Positions 34,540 through 64,000 of a stretch of 64,000 bases of DNA are shown one piece after another. Made by a program: the position numbers and the translations under genes. The stretch is from NCBI GenBank assembly GCA_047967505.1, contig CM106540.1. One strand, 5' to 3'. Under the pieces are notes generated by a model that was not told where the DNA came from, searched no databases, and was given only the letters and a program-made list of their open reading frames with translations. Source of the DNA: Dipteris shenzhenensis. Lineage: Eukaryota; Polypodiophyta; Polypodiopsida; Gleicheniales. How positions within the stretch are numbered: the stretch's first letter is position 1; every line of letters starts with the position of its first letter.

Positions 34540-34695
34540 AGTCAAAGGTCGAGGGGTGCGTGAAGCATGCCGCTTAAGAATTACGTAGTTAGTTGCAGTC
34601 AAAGGTTGAGGGGTGAGTGAAAAATAGCAAAGGTTGAGGGGTGCATAGAGTTTTGTAGAGTCAAAGGTTGAGGGTGCGTAGAGTCAAAGGTTTTG
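34540..34695. repeat. short tandem repeat AGTCAAAGGTTGAGGGGTGC
   Basis: Five imperfect copies of a unit built on AGTCAAAGGTTGAGGGGTGC are separated by 5-25 bp spacers. Confidence 0.75.
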
Positions 34696-35480
34696 ATTTT
34701 TGTTCCTTGGAAAAATAGCATGCTTTTTTTTTTGAATCTATGTGGATATAGTGTGTGGAAGTTTTATGTTGCTGTTGAATATGGTTTGCTTGATTGCACT
34801 GTGCATAAATGTTTAAATGTTTGTAATGCTTTCATTACTTGAGTCTCATATAGGTTGATCCCCCACATTTTAATTCCTGCAAACAAAAAGGAAAAAAAAA
34901 CATGCAATCATTCAATAACATGAATTAATGCAATGCTCAAAAAAGATGAAAGAATTATTTATTTAATGAAAATAATTACACTACCAATGCTTTTGTGTTG
35001 AATGAAATGGATGATGAATCGTATACAATATTGTGGTAACAATTACGTGAAAATAGTAATAAGGAAATTCATGGTGATTTTGGATTAATCTATACTTTTT
35101 TTTAATAGACTATCGATAGCGGCATAGAATTCTAATAGAGCAATTTTTCTTGAAACATATGTTATCCATCCTGAAGCCAAGAAAGACAATGTCCTTGGAA
35201 CTAAAAAATCCCCTTTGAGTGTGCATGACGTTAGCCCTTCACTTGTAGGTGCAGTCACCTCTCTTATGAGTTCTTCACCATCCCGTGTCGTGAAATCACC
35301 CAAAACCAACAAGCCATGCCCCAAATGGAAGATCATTGACATTGATCTTTTGGATGACAAGAAACTGAAACTAGTTGAAGTGAAGGATAATCCCCACCTT
35401 GTGTAGAGAATGTCAATGTCCATGCTCTCCACGAAGCGCACAATTGGTGTGGTCCAAAAATCGAGCCAGTACTGAAAGTA

Positions 35481-36730
35481 TTGCAGGTTTCAGAGATTGA
35501 TCTAACAATCAAAAACTGTGTGTTTGATGGGAAGGTGTTGAATAAGTGTGGAACATATATGCTCACTAGTGCCAATTATCAGAGATGTTTGAAAGTTGAT
35601 CTCGTTGATAGGGTTGGCCTAGGTTTCATAACCTTGCACATTGACGAGCTTTTCTATGGAGAATTTGTAAAGTTTCTTAACATAGGTGACTGCATAAGAG
35701 TCAGCAACTTCTCTGTTTGCTCTAGAAACCCAAGGAATGATGGAGGGACCACTGACTATAGCATTGCCTTTTATCCTTCCACTCAGGTCGAGAGGATAGA
35801 ACCGTTTGCTGTAGTTCCAAAAATCTACCCGCAAGGAACCATCTATCAGTTCAAAGAGAGGTGTAGAAATCTCATAAACAAGGGAGAGGGGAATCAGCTT
35901 CCTTTGGCAACCTTGGCCGCAACTGTATAAAGTTAGGCACTTCGTACAACAATGAGACGAGCTTATCGTAGGAGATGGGGACCTTCTTGAAGATCTCATT
36001 ACAATAAGATCTATGCATTTCAAGTACATTTAGTGGTTGCTCTTTCATCTTTCATCGGCCCTTTCTTACTTCCTCCGATAGCAAATATCTAAAATACTTG
36101 TCGCCCATTGTGTATGTGCAAGAGCAACTCACCTTTTGGAGCAACCGATGGTCCGACTATGTTAAGATTGCAGAAAAGTTTAAGTTTTTTGGAGAGGCAA
36201 AGTTTATATTACACAATGTCGGTTGTAAGAAGAACACTCAGCCTATCGTACTCAACATGCTTGATATCACAATAATTGTGCCCATTAAAGACTCTTCACT
36301 TGCAGCATATCTTTCCCATGTTTTCAATGCTCACATTCAACACATTGGTTATGGTGATCAGGTCTGACTACCCAATTTTTTCAAATGTCCTTCCAAGTTT
36401 TCCTACATACCATCATTAATTTGACCTCTCCATAGGGGATGTTGTATAGGTTATCTGCACTTTGACAGTGACTGGTGTTAACTCTGCCTTGTATGAGAAT
36501 GCATGTGGAATTTGCAAGGGAACGAAGATATCAAGAAATGCTGATAATGTGCATGCAACAAACCATCTTCCCTCTTAAAGATCCCTAAAGTGAAGGCACT
36601 TATAACAACAGTTGATGGAGTGTTGATTGATGTCACTTTGAAGGATGCAATTGTAGACAAAGTGTTAAAGCTTCCTCAACCTTTTTTAGAGTTGCTTCAT
36701 GGAAACCATATTTATTCAGCAAGAAGGTCG
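35481..36730 (+). pseudogene. RPA70-like single-strand DNA-binding protein
   Basis: The 149-codon frame 35481-35930 has the DBD-A oligonucleotide-binding fold of replication protein A: FDGKVLNKCGTYMLTSANY, KVDLVDRVG, FYGEFVKFLNIGDCIRVSNF and DYSIAFYPSTQVERI. A second piece (36098-36367, IVPIKDSSLAAYL) and a third, with CGICKGTK near 36510 and LITTVDGVLIDVTLKDAIVD at 36595-36655, fit the DBD-B and zinc-containing DBD-C modules. In Helitrons this protein is thought to protect single-stranded intermediates. The three parts are in different frames and contain stops. It could instead be a captured host RPA gene, but the Rep downstream in the same orientation favours a Helitron ORF. Confidence 0.65.
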
Positions 36731-37033
36731 AAGGGCGTTTCTTAACAAACAACTTTGGGTGTTTGACTGGTTATATTGCTCCTATTGCTACTGACCAATG
36801 CACCTAGAGCATGTAGTTGCTATTATTAGAAGTCTAGCTTGCAAAGCCCATCGAGACATGTTCTCATGAACTTGCAATTTCTACATATTGTTTGCTTTAC
36901 AATAAAGACTTCTATGGAGTGCTTGCTTTGTTGACTATAGTTTTGCAATCGAGTGCCTTGCACCACAAAATTTGAATGGCATAGTTGCCTTGTAGGCCCA
37001 AAGATCAAATGAATAATATGGAGAATAGCTTTC

Positions 37034-38662
37034 TTGATGTGGAATTCAAACAAAAATATCCAAATAATAATTGTGTTTTGTTATGGGTTTCATATCTCCT
37101 TCACTCACATATCACCTCGTTCATTGAAAGCTTCCATATGTCACAAAGTGAAGGCCTTAATAGCATCACAAACCTTAAGCTTCAATGAATGGAAGAGCCA
37201 TTTAGCAAATCCAATGTTTGATAACATTTATCCAGGAGTGGAAGACTTTGAAAGCTATGTTCATTGTATGGAGGATGAAGATTTCACACTTAGCCCTTTT
37301 GATTCATTCGCACTCTCCACATTGGTTTTTGTAGAGATAAATAAATAACATTGAAAAATTTTGTAAGTATTGCAATTATGACAATGGGAGCTTCACCATG
37401 CAAAATTTAATCCAACATTTGCCTATGGCTGTTTACCCATACAAGCGTGTAAACCATGCACCAAAAAGAAGACGATGGTCTCCAAACATGGATGAATGCT
37501 TAAAGAAATTTGTGCTTCAAGAAGGTGAAACAAAATGCAAGTCTTAGATAATATATGCAAGAAGCTTTTCCCTCTTACAACATATCCATTTCGACTCTTA
37601 GGCATAAGGTTCTAAAAATAAAACAAACCAGGGATGAGACGACTAATGAATGCAATCAGGAATCACAACCTCACAAGGAAGAGGTGTTGTCTTTAACACC
37701 AATTGTTAAAACAAAACCGAGGTAAAAGATTTCCTTCGACAAGTTCTTACAAATGTTTGACCATTGCTCACATTAAGTAAAGAAATATAACAACAAAATT
37801 AAAGACACCCCATCATATGATTGCTTCTCTTGTGAGAGATTGCTTTTCAAAAAACAAACAATATATCTTAAGAAGCAAACATTTGAATGGATCCAAGGAA
37901 GAACACAAGATAGCACTGTGGAATTTATAGAGAAGCACGATAGAATATGTTACGAATGGCAAAAGGCAGTAAAAGGAAACATTCTTCCAAAATTCTTCGT
38001 CCCCTCAAATATCTGCTTGAATACACCGTTGCTCGAAGTGTCCGAACTAAATGATGTGGAGGAATGCTTGGTTGTACCCATAGTTGCTTTTGTCCAAATA
38101 AGAGAAATGACTTTTAATGGTCAGATGGGCATTAATGGAAGCATTGTGAATGTGATGGCAGACACGAATAAGATACAAGTAGTCTTGCCACGCTTCCTAG
38201 ATGATGATCATGCCGTAATTGTTGGGATCAAAAGAAAAATGCAACACAAATCAACATTTGCAATGGGTAGAGTGTGACCATATGCTCTTATGAAAGCATT
38301 AAAGGCACTTGTAGATACACCATTGTACAAATCCAATCACGACACAATACACAACAATTGGTACAAAGAAGTGGTTGAAGGAACAATACCACAGGTTCAT
38401 TATGATGTGAGCGAGCAAGAGGGCAATGTCATTGTAGGGGAAGAGGACGATATAGAGACAGACACATTGGTGCATAACCTGGTAAATGCAAAACAAGTGA
38501 TACATTTCGAGAGACATGCAATTTATGTGGCCCCGTCTGAAACTAGAAGGCATTGGGCATCTTCAGAGATAAGCATAGTAAGGAATTGAATTTCCCATCC
38601 CTTTTTTTCGGGTTTCCTAGAGAGATTAACAATACCAAGCTGACATACTTTGATATAATAAA
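37034..38662 (+). pseudogene. Helitron Rep N-terminal region
   Basis: The frame 37840-38277 shows VPIVAFVQIREMTFNGQMGI, NGSIVNVMADTNKIQVVLPR and IKRKMQHKSTFAMG. The frame continues past a stop as ALMKALKALVDTPLYKSN in 38290-38589. This is the conserved region (DUF6570-like) that precedes the Helitron helicase-like N domain. Upstream pieces at 37034-37348 and 37360-37545 (FCKYCNYDNGSFTMQN, YKRVNHAPKRRRW) are less certain. Stops at 38277 and 38587 and a frameshift break the ORF. Confidence 0.65.
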
Positions 38663-39960
38663 GTGGGAAATGTTTTTTTCAAAGCGATAAAGGTTTTGAT
38701 CCACCAGGTTATGCAATCTATATGGGTGCATTTCAGGAAAGGCACACCAAAGAACAAGCTGCTGTGTGCACGGGACGTTAAAACCAACACCAACATTGAG
38801 CAAGTACTGAGATTAGTAATAGGATATAGAGACTTCGAAAGCCTTCACACTTCCCCTGACCACAAGGAAAAACTACGGAAAGAAGCATTTGTAATGATGC
38901 ATCAATTGGGACAACCATGCTTCTTTATTACCTTCTCATGCACGGAGAGAATGTGGTAGCCCACACTCAAAACGATGTACAACAAAAGAACATCAAAAGA
39001 CATTGAACTAGGAGATGCATCAGCTATTGTCCACCTCATAAGACAAAACCCTACCTTGTGTGTGCGTTACTACACACAAACTACGAAGCATGATACAACT
39101 ACTACGCAAAGACAAGTCTATAGTTGGCAATGTTGTTGATTACTTCTTTGTGATAGAATTCCAATGCAGAGGTAGCCAGCACGAGCATGGAATCTTATGG
39201 GTTGAAGAAGCACCAAAATATCTTTCAAACCATGAAGAAGACGTCATAGCATTTGCAAATACAGACCCACAAGCATACAAGGACATGTTCCAAAGGCAAA
39301 TGGAGATTTTGTAGGTTTTATTATCCCAAGCCACCCTTACATTCAACAATGATACTTACTCTGCTCGATGACGTTGACAAAAGCAACAAAAGAGAAACCT
39401 ATCTCCGCATTTGCCAAGAAATACAAAATATTGACACAAATAAAAGGAACACATTCTTCCAATGGTTGGAGTCTTTGCACATCACCTTGGAAACATATAT
39501 CCTTTCATTAAGAGCTTCAATAATGAAACCAACATTGTTTTTAAAACGTGAACCAAAAGACATCTTTACAAAGTCTTTCAATAAAAAGATTAGCTACCTC
39601 TGGCAATCAAATACGGATATACAATTTATTATGGATCTGTACGTTGCTGCATCATATTGCACGTCATACATCACAAAAATGGATAGCACAATTACACAAT
39701 CAATGAGAGATACACTAGCCACATGCATGCAAGAAAATAATCCCATGCAAGAGAGATTGCGAAAAATGGGGAATGCTATTCTACATGCACTACAAATCAG
39801 TGCACAACTTGCTGCGTTCATCACTTTTTCTCTACCGTTGCACAGGTCAAGCAAGGACTTCCAATTCATAAACACAAATGAATCAGGCAAAAAGGCATTC
39901 ATTCTCAAATGCAAAGAAGAAATGCATAGACTAAACAGCAGCGTTGCATGGACTACAATA
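38663..39960 (+). pseudogene. Helitron Rep catalytic domain (HUH, two tyrosines)
   Basis: This domain nicks and joins DNA for rolling-circle transposition. The 38663-38959 frame ends with CFFITFSCTERMW, a standard Rep block. After a frameshift, 39060-39314 contains VVDYFFVIEFQCRGSQHEHG, whose H-E-H at 39180-39188 is the HUH metal-binding motif. In the 342-codon frame from 39253, YVAASYCTSYITKM at about 39640-39685 provides two tyrosines (39655 and 39667) with the following lysine, matching the catalytic Y-x3-Y-x2-K. ALQISAQLAAF, FSLPLHRSS and FQFINTN follow, the segment that normally leads to the helicase. Catalytic residues are preserved although the frame is broken. Confidence 0.75.
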
Positions 39961-40589
39961 GAGGCATTGCAAAAGGAGCAACGGCAAAGCAAAAACACAT
40001 TGATAACATCACTAAACACAAGATCACTGTCAAAATACATCCTAGGCATTAAGGCAATGGCCACTCTTATGGACTCAGACATTATTTGCTTGCAAGAGAC
40101 CAAAAGAACACACAACAAAGAAATCTTACCACTAGGATTTAAGATCATCGACAATTTCTCTCGCATGGGCCAATGCACACTTCTACAAGAGCACTTGTCA
40201 ATACACAGTGTGGAAAAATATGCAGAGCAAGGAGTGGAAATTATGTCTATCGATATAACAATTCAAAACAAAAGACTTTAAATCTTTAACCATCACAAAA
40301 AAGTAATATGTTCGTAAATTGTTTAGAAAAAATGATAGTTGCAAAAAAAAATTCTAACATCTCGATCATAGTGTTGGGCGACTTCAATATAGACAACGCC
40401 AAAGCATCACCAAGAGCCACTAACTTGACAAATATAATGCATGCCTTGGGGATGCAACTACAATTGAATGAAGCCACAACAATATATGGTTCCCATTTGG
40501 ATCACATTTGGACTGACATACCATGTGACAATATTCTCACGGGAGTTTCTCATGCATATTGGACAGACCATTTTGTTGCTTGGGCATAA
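39961..40589 (+). pseudogene. APE-type endonuclease joined to Helitron Rep
   Basis: In the same open frame as the Rep tail, SLNTRSLSKYILGIKAMATL begins an exonuclease-endonuclease-phosphatase domain. The asparagine at 40015 and ICLQETKR (glutamate at 40096) are the first two metal-site motifs. After a stop at 40279 the next frame (40308-40589) has IVLGDFNIDN (D and N near 40380), GSHLDHIWTD and WTDHFVAW, with the final catalytic D-H at 40566-40571. All core motifs are therefore present in two frames. Such endonucleases nick target DNA in LINEs and in Helentrons. Because the join to Rep is in frame, a deletion of the intervening helicase is more likely than a separate LINE insertion. Confidence 0.7.
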
Positions 40590-40784
40590 ATCGGGTAGGG
40601 ATATTTTCTCTAAAAATAAAGGAAAAAGAAAAAGCACACTATGCAGGGCCCCTGTGGGTTCCCACCGTTTTTTCTGCGATTAGTCAGCTCACGAAACTTG
40701 ATTATGCGCACGATCGCTTTCTGTTGAATGCATCCGATCCTTGTTCACGTTTGCGAAGCCCAAAATCATGTTTTGAGCGCTGGC

Positions 40785-60124
<19,340 letters not shown>

Positions 60125-60599
60125 GTACTTTTCTTATCATGATCTGTTTTGCTGTTAAAATACATTATGGATTCCTATAAATGGTACTCTTAGAGGCTAT
60201 CCATTTGATGCATACTAAGCCAATTCTAAAGTAAAGGGTCATTGTTGGAAAGTGTATTGAGTTTACTATAGCTAGGATCATAGTCATGAGGCCACTTGTA
60301 ATCTAGTGGGAAATTGAGACACAAAAGTAAGGTTTCTAATTAGGTGTTCCCTCTTTGCTTACAGCAATGATATTTTGTAGGGTACATATGTCAACACGCC
60401 AGAGGAGGATCAATACTTATATATCATCATCATTTTGGAAGGGTTGTTGTCACCACTAGATGCATGTTAGATGCTTACAACAAGCGGACACTACACGACA
60501 GTGAAAGTGACTGGAGGAGAGTCCAGGTTGCCTCGGCAGTCCACCATATAGACCCTATTCACCAAAATCCTTTGTGTGCTCCATCTACCACCCATTACC
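60125..60599. other. start of spastin intron 9
   Basis: No exon with the expected next spastin segment and no other gene. The plus-strand frame at 60464-60853 is the shadow of the minus-strand integrase relic that follows. Confidence 0.5.
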
Positions 60600-60852
60600 A
60601 GAATTCTCTGGGTCTTAGAGGACTCATGTACTGCCAAATAAACTTTCTCACCTTCTTCAAATTCAATTTTTCGTCTGTGGATTCAGATAACTTTAATTTT
60701 TATCTTGAGCCTTTTAATACTATCCTAGGCATGCTTCAACTTTTGATGCATGTCCTGGAGAAAGTCTTTGGCCACGTGCACCCTTTCCTTTTCATGTCCT
60801 ACAGATTGCGGAGCTTTAGGCTGAGACCCATACATGAACTGAATGGACCCTA
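60600..60852 (-). pseudogene. Gypsy integrase C-terminal relic
   Basis: The minus strand reads SIQFMYGSQPKAPQSVGHEK, VHVAKDFLQDMHQKLKHA, a stop, then IEFEEGEKVYLAVHESSKTQ. This is the linker after the catalytic core and the start of the C-terminal module of a Gypsy (chromovirus-like) integrase. It has two stops. It lies in spastin intron 9, antisense. Confidence 0.7.
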
Positions 60853-61180
60853 GCCTGTTGCTAAATGCTTTGAAATATTATAGGCAAACTGAACTCTTCC
60901 CAATCGGTCTTCCTTTTACTTATATAAGCACAGAAACATATATTTCAAAGTTTGATTGGCAGACAAAATTAGTTTGCATTTGGCTGCTGAAGGTTGATAG
61001 ATTACCTACAGTCTGTATGTAAGGCACCTATGGACTTGAGCAGTAGCAACTTGAAGTTAGTCTTAGTCTGTTTCGGCTTCAAATCAATGGGTCACGCATG
61101 AATAGTTAATTGAGTGGGCCGTTCAGTCCAAGATCGCTTCATCATGTGATGCTAGGGTTTCTAAGTAGGAAAGTATCTTT

Positions 61181-61485
61181 ATGGACTTTACTGTTGATTA
61201 CATAGCCTATCGTAAGGGAAAGGCATACGCATGTTTAATTTATTCAGCATACACCTCGGAAGGACATGCATGCAAGGATGATCTGAATTTTTCTTGCATA
61301 TTGAAAGAGTGGAGTGAGGATAGTGGACACAAGGATTATTATTTACGTGATGGATATCTTTATAGTCAGAACCGTATTTGTGTTACAAGGAAGTTGAGGC
61401 AGAAGGTGATTGAGAAATGGCATAACCCACCTTTTGTTGGTCATAGAGGACATAGTTACAAGGAAACGTAGCAAACGAAAAACAT
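61181..61485 (+). pseudogene. Gypsy integrase zinc-binding region relic
   Basis: The 96-codon plus-strand frame ends with DYYLRDGYLYSQNRICVTRK, LRQKVIEKWHNPPFVGHRGH. This is the H-x-H part of the HHCC zinc module, preceded by the usual Y-x-x-D-G-x-L strand. The cysteines are lost after the stop at 61469. It lies head-to-head with the minus-strand relic at 60600-60852, so two insertions or an inversion are implied. Confidence 0.65.
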
Positions 61486-63815
61486 TTGTCTCAAAAAAGC
61501 TTTGTATCAGGAGTGGTGCTGAAACAAATGCATGCCAAAAACACCCCCGCTCTCAGATTTTATGACTTCAGGACTCTACTTTCATAAACATAAATCAGAA
61601 ATCACAATTCCAGGCATGAAAATTCACAGCAATCATTAAACCATGGCCTGTCGATAATATCATGATACAACAAGAATGCAGTCAGTATCCTACGATCTAT
61701 CAACTTTCAGCTTTCAACCTTTAACAATTTGTAAATGTGAAACCAGGATTCAAAGTTTAAAGTGGTGAAACTTATGTAATACGAACTTTCAAGCTTTGAA
61801 ATGAAAATTCAAGCTTTAAATGATAGAAGGCACTAATCTCTCATCAGTCTGGACCATGAAAGTTGACCATTGAAATTTGACATCAGCTAAGTTTTACAAG
61901 AAATGTGAATATGAATCATAGACAGGCTGCACTTTGCATGAGTTATGTGTAGGCTGTATGATTGCAGTGGAACGAAAATATAGAATTTACATCGTACATG
62001 CTGTCATCTGAACAATGAAGCTGAAAACAGAAATGCCATGCTTAGCTGATCTAAGAAGCTAACTTCTAAGTAGCGGTGTGTGAGGAGTCAGGACATAGCC
62101 TTTTTGGTGTAAGGATGAAGCTTCAAGCCTCCTCTTCACATGAGTCATCATCATCATCTTCAATGGGCTGCTCCTTCTCTGCATCCAAATCAGTATCAGA
62201 TTTTGAGTCACTCTCTTCTTGATGCTTAGGCAAGCTTGCCATTGGCAGATCTCCTTGAGTGGCATGAGTGGCTGTAGCAGCATTCAAACTCTCTTCCAAG
62301 TTCCCTCTTAACTGCTCCATTGCAAAGAGGTGGTCCTGATCCTTGTCTTTTTCCAAATCTCCATTGTTGCCTCCAATTTCTCAAACCCTTTCATTTGTTC
62401 TTAATAGAAGTTATAGGTTTGTATGAAGGAATATCAACTTTTCTGTATTTGCTGGCGTCCATCTATTTAGCTTTTTCATGTGGATCAAAGAAAATGTTCT
62501 CCAGTCCCTCTGACATGAAGAGGATGTACTACCTTTTGATAACACACGAATAGCTAGAGATTGAAGATAGAAGTACTTGATCCAAAATTCTCCCAGCACT
62601 TGACTCCCAAATTCATTTTGCTCTTCACCTTTGCAACTGGTCGAGCAAACATCCATGCTCATTGTGGTACATATCCAATTGATCTATCAAAGTCCCCTAC
62701 AAAGTCAAATTATTTATTGAGCATTTTCACAATGGTGGTCATTCAACCCTCCTGCAATTCTTTATCCTTCTCTTGCCCCATGTTGGAGGTAGAGGGTCAG
62801 TGCCCCACCTGTGAGCCCTCAAATGAGGAGGGCTCAGGGGGTGGACACTACATAGGTATGTGGGTAGGGGGAAGGGGTGGGGCTGCCATGTGGGCAGCAT
62901 CATGGCTGCCACATGTGCATCAGATCATAGTTCTTCTGTGTCATTTTAGGGCGCTGACTGTCTGCCCACAATTAGAGCAGAATGTGGGGCTGGAACAGAC
63001 CCAGCCATGTGGCCATCCAGAAGGCCTTGGGGCTGGTGCAGGACCAGTAGAACAGGAGCATCTAATGGGGGGGCTGGGGCTATTTATAGGCCTGCCCCAG
63101 TCGGCAGAACAGCAAACAGGTCGGGGCAGCCGAGGTTGCACACGGCGTGCTCAGTTAGTACTATAGTTGTGAAGGCTGCTTTGTACTCAGGCTCACAAGA
63201 AGGGGTGGTCATAGAGAGGTGTTTCTTGCTCAACGTAGATATGCATGAGCTGCAACAATTTCCATTGGTGGACTGTCTACCCATGCCAGTCTGAATCCCT
63301 GAATGCACAGAACTGAGAGTCACCCCACGTCCCCTTGGGGCGTGAGAGTTGTTAGGTTTTAAAATAGGTAAGGTTTGGTGTAAATGAGTGATGGGGTTTC
63401 GATACGAGTGATTTGGGGATGTAGTCACGGGAGGAGCGGATGGTGATATGGACAGACTGTTATTTTCTTGTTTTTTTTGGTTGTATAAAGAAATTTGTTT
63501 TCATTGAGCTTGATCGCCTCTCCCTCCTTCACCAATGCTTCCCATGGACGAGGTTCTTTAAATTTTCAATCAGAGTGAGGATTGTAGAGATTCTAGAGTC
63601 TTTCAAAACCTAGATGGCAGCTTATGCTTGGGTACTGATGAGAACATAAGTGTAGCTTTGCTTACTACGTTATCTTTTTCTCGTTTTCAAAGACTTATAA
63701 TTTTGTATAAAGGCACTTACAAACTCCCTTCTTTCCTTTGTTCTTTAAAAAGCTTTAATTTCTAAGATTGGATATATTCTCCATCTTATGAAGGTATTAA
63801 TGTATATAAAAACAA
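61486..63815. other. spastin intron 9, mostly unassigned
   Basis: No confident gene. A minus-strand frame at 62123-62356 encodes an acidic tail (SDSKSDTDLDAEKEQPIEDD), and upstream in other frames LIDQLDMYHNEHGCLLDQ appears, which may be the end of a broken transposon ORF. A TATA-like CTATTTATAGG lies at 63079-63089 in a GC-rich block that could be an LTR promoter. An oligo-T occurs at 63471-63478. Confidence 0.35.
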
Positions 63816-64000
63816 AAATGCACTTCACTACCTTATCATCCAGTTTGCCTCTCATCTGCTGAGGCATATGTGCATATGCTATGCAGCCAACACCCTAAGG
63901 TAATCAACCTGGGGTTTCTTGTCATGCCAAGCCTCAAAAGGTGTTATGGTTTTCAAGGCTTTGGTGGCACACATAATGGATTCCATCCAAAATTTATGTG
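63816..64000 (-). pseudogene. Copia integrase C-terminal fragment at window edge
   Basis: Read on the minus strand from 64000: HKFWMESIMCATKALKTITP, FEAWHDKKPQVDYLRVL, then after a one-base shift GCIAYAHMPQQMRGKLDDKV. This is the conserved end of a Copia integrase (T-P-F/Y-E-x-W, L-R-V-F-G-C-x-A-Y). The element continues beyond the window and would sit in spastin intron 9. Confidence 0.85.

Larger units (their letters stand above)
33426..35084 (+). other. possible leader of the Helitron-like block, with tandem repeats
   Basis: A TATA-like GTGTATATAGGG lies at 33430-33441. Downstream there is no long open frame, but two tandem repeat systems are present. The stretch reads as non-coding. Its position upstream of the RPA-like gene suggests a promoter and leader, which is an inference only. 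Confidence 0.3.
35085..40600 (+). mobile_element. Helitron-like element: RPA-like, Rep and endonuclease, no helicase
   Basis: A plus-strand block holds, in order, an RPA70-like single-strand DNA-binding protein, a Helitron replication initiator with both HUH and tyrosine motifs, and an APE-type endonuclease. RPA-like proteins are known in plant Helitrons, and C-terminal APE-type endonucleases are known in the Helentron/Helitron2 branch. The PIF1-type helicase that should lie between Rep and endonuclease is absent: one 342-codon frame runs from Rep straight into the endonuclease. Stops and frameshifts show that it is non-functional. The 5-prime TC and 3-prime CTRR ends were not identified, and the block ends just upstream of the spastin-like exon 1. 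Confidence 0.75.

Noticed and set aside
60361-60420. Possible next spastin exon after TTGTAG
   Set aside because: The translation does not resemble the expected strand after the arginine fingers, and no phase-compatible donor follows.
62561-63166. Plus-strand 201-codon open frame
   Set aside because: Composition changes along its length, it has no recognisable domain, and it crosses a GC-rich block that looks like LTR sequence. It is not called as a gene.

Overview
This is nuclear DNA of a land plant with a large, transposon-rich genome. It holds split genes with GT-AG introns, a plant-type spastin AAA ATPase gene, plant-style LTR retrotransposons primed by initiator-Met tRNA, L1-type LINEs, a Helitron with an RPA-like protein, and many microsatellites and minisatellites. 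There are no operons or ribosome binding sites. The 11.8 kb and 5.3 kb introns packed with transposons suggest a fern, gymnosperm or other large-genome plant, but the species cannot be fixed from this window. LAYOUT: 1-5 kb is mostly unassigned, with one plus-strand Ty3/Gypsy integrase relic at about 2.0-2.5 kb. 5-12.2 kb is a decayed minus-strand Ty3/Gypsy element (gag, protease, reverse transcriptase, RNase H, integrase). Its integrase runs into a minisatellite, and its leader side is CTAACC-rich with a long GA repeat. 13.4-18.4 kb holds tandem repeats, a minus-strand repeat-containing ORF, an unidentified broken coding module and a Gypsy protease relic. 18.4-20.6 kb holds two LINE fragments on opposite strands. 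21.9-27.1 kb is a nearly full-length but broken minus-strand L1-type LINE. 27.15-31.65 kb is a minus-strand Copia element with two 164 bp LTRs, a primer binding site and a polypurine tract, but with gag and the protease core deleted. 33.4-40.6 kb is a plus-strand Helitron-like block: an RPA70-like protein, a HUH Rep with both catalytic motifs, then an APE-type endonuclease joined where the helicase should be. 40.7 kb to beyond the window end is the host gene. HOST GENE: nine exons of a spastin-type microtubule-severing ATPase can be assembled with matching phases: 40785-41140, 52914-53005, 53216-53247, 53391-53643, 53728-53823, 53950-54065, 59333-59413, 59538-59661 and 60075-60124. Together they encode about 400 residues: MIT domain, linker, Walker A, Walker B, sensor 1 and arginine fingers. 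The last 110-120 residues or so lie beyond the window. Intron 1 carries two opposed chromovirus fragments and a chimeric LINE with two reverse transcriptase copies. Intron 6 carries a LINE ORF1 relic and a perfect 32 bp palindrome. The last visible intron carries two Gypsy integrase scraps and, at the window edge, a Copia integrase fragment. Apart from the host gene almost everything recognisable is transposon-derived, and nearly all of those reading frames are interrupted. The main leads for follow-up are the helicase-less Rep-endonuclease Helitron, the double-RT LINE, the opposed chromovirus arrangement, the unidentified module at 16.3-17.7 kb, and the transposon-expanded spastin gene.
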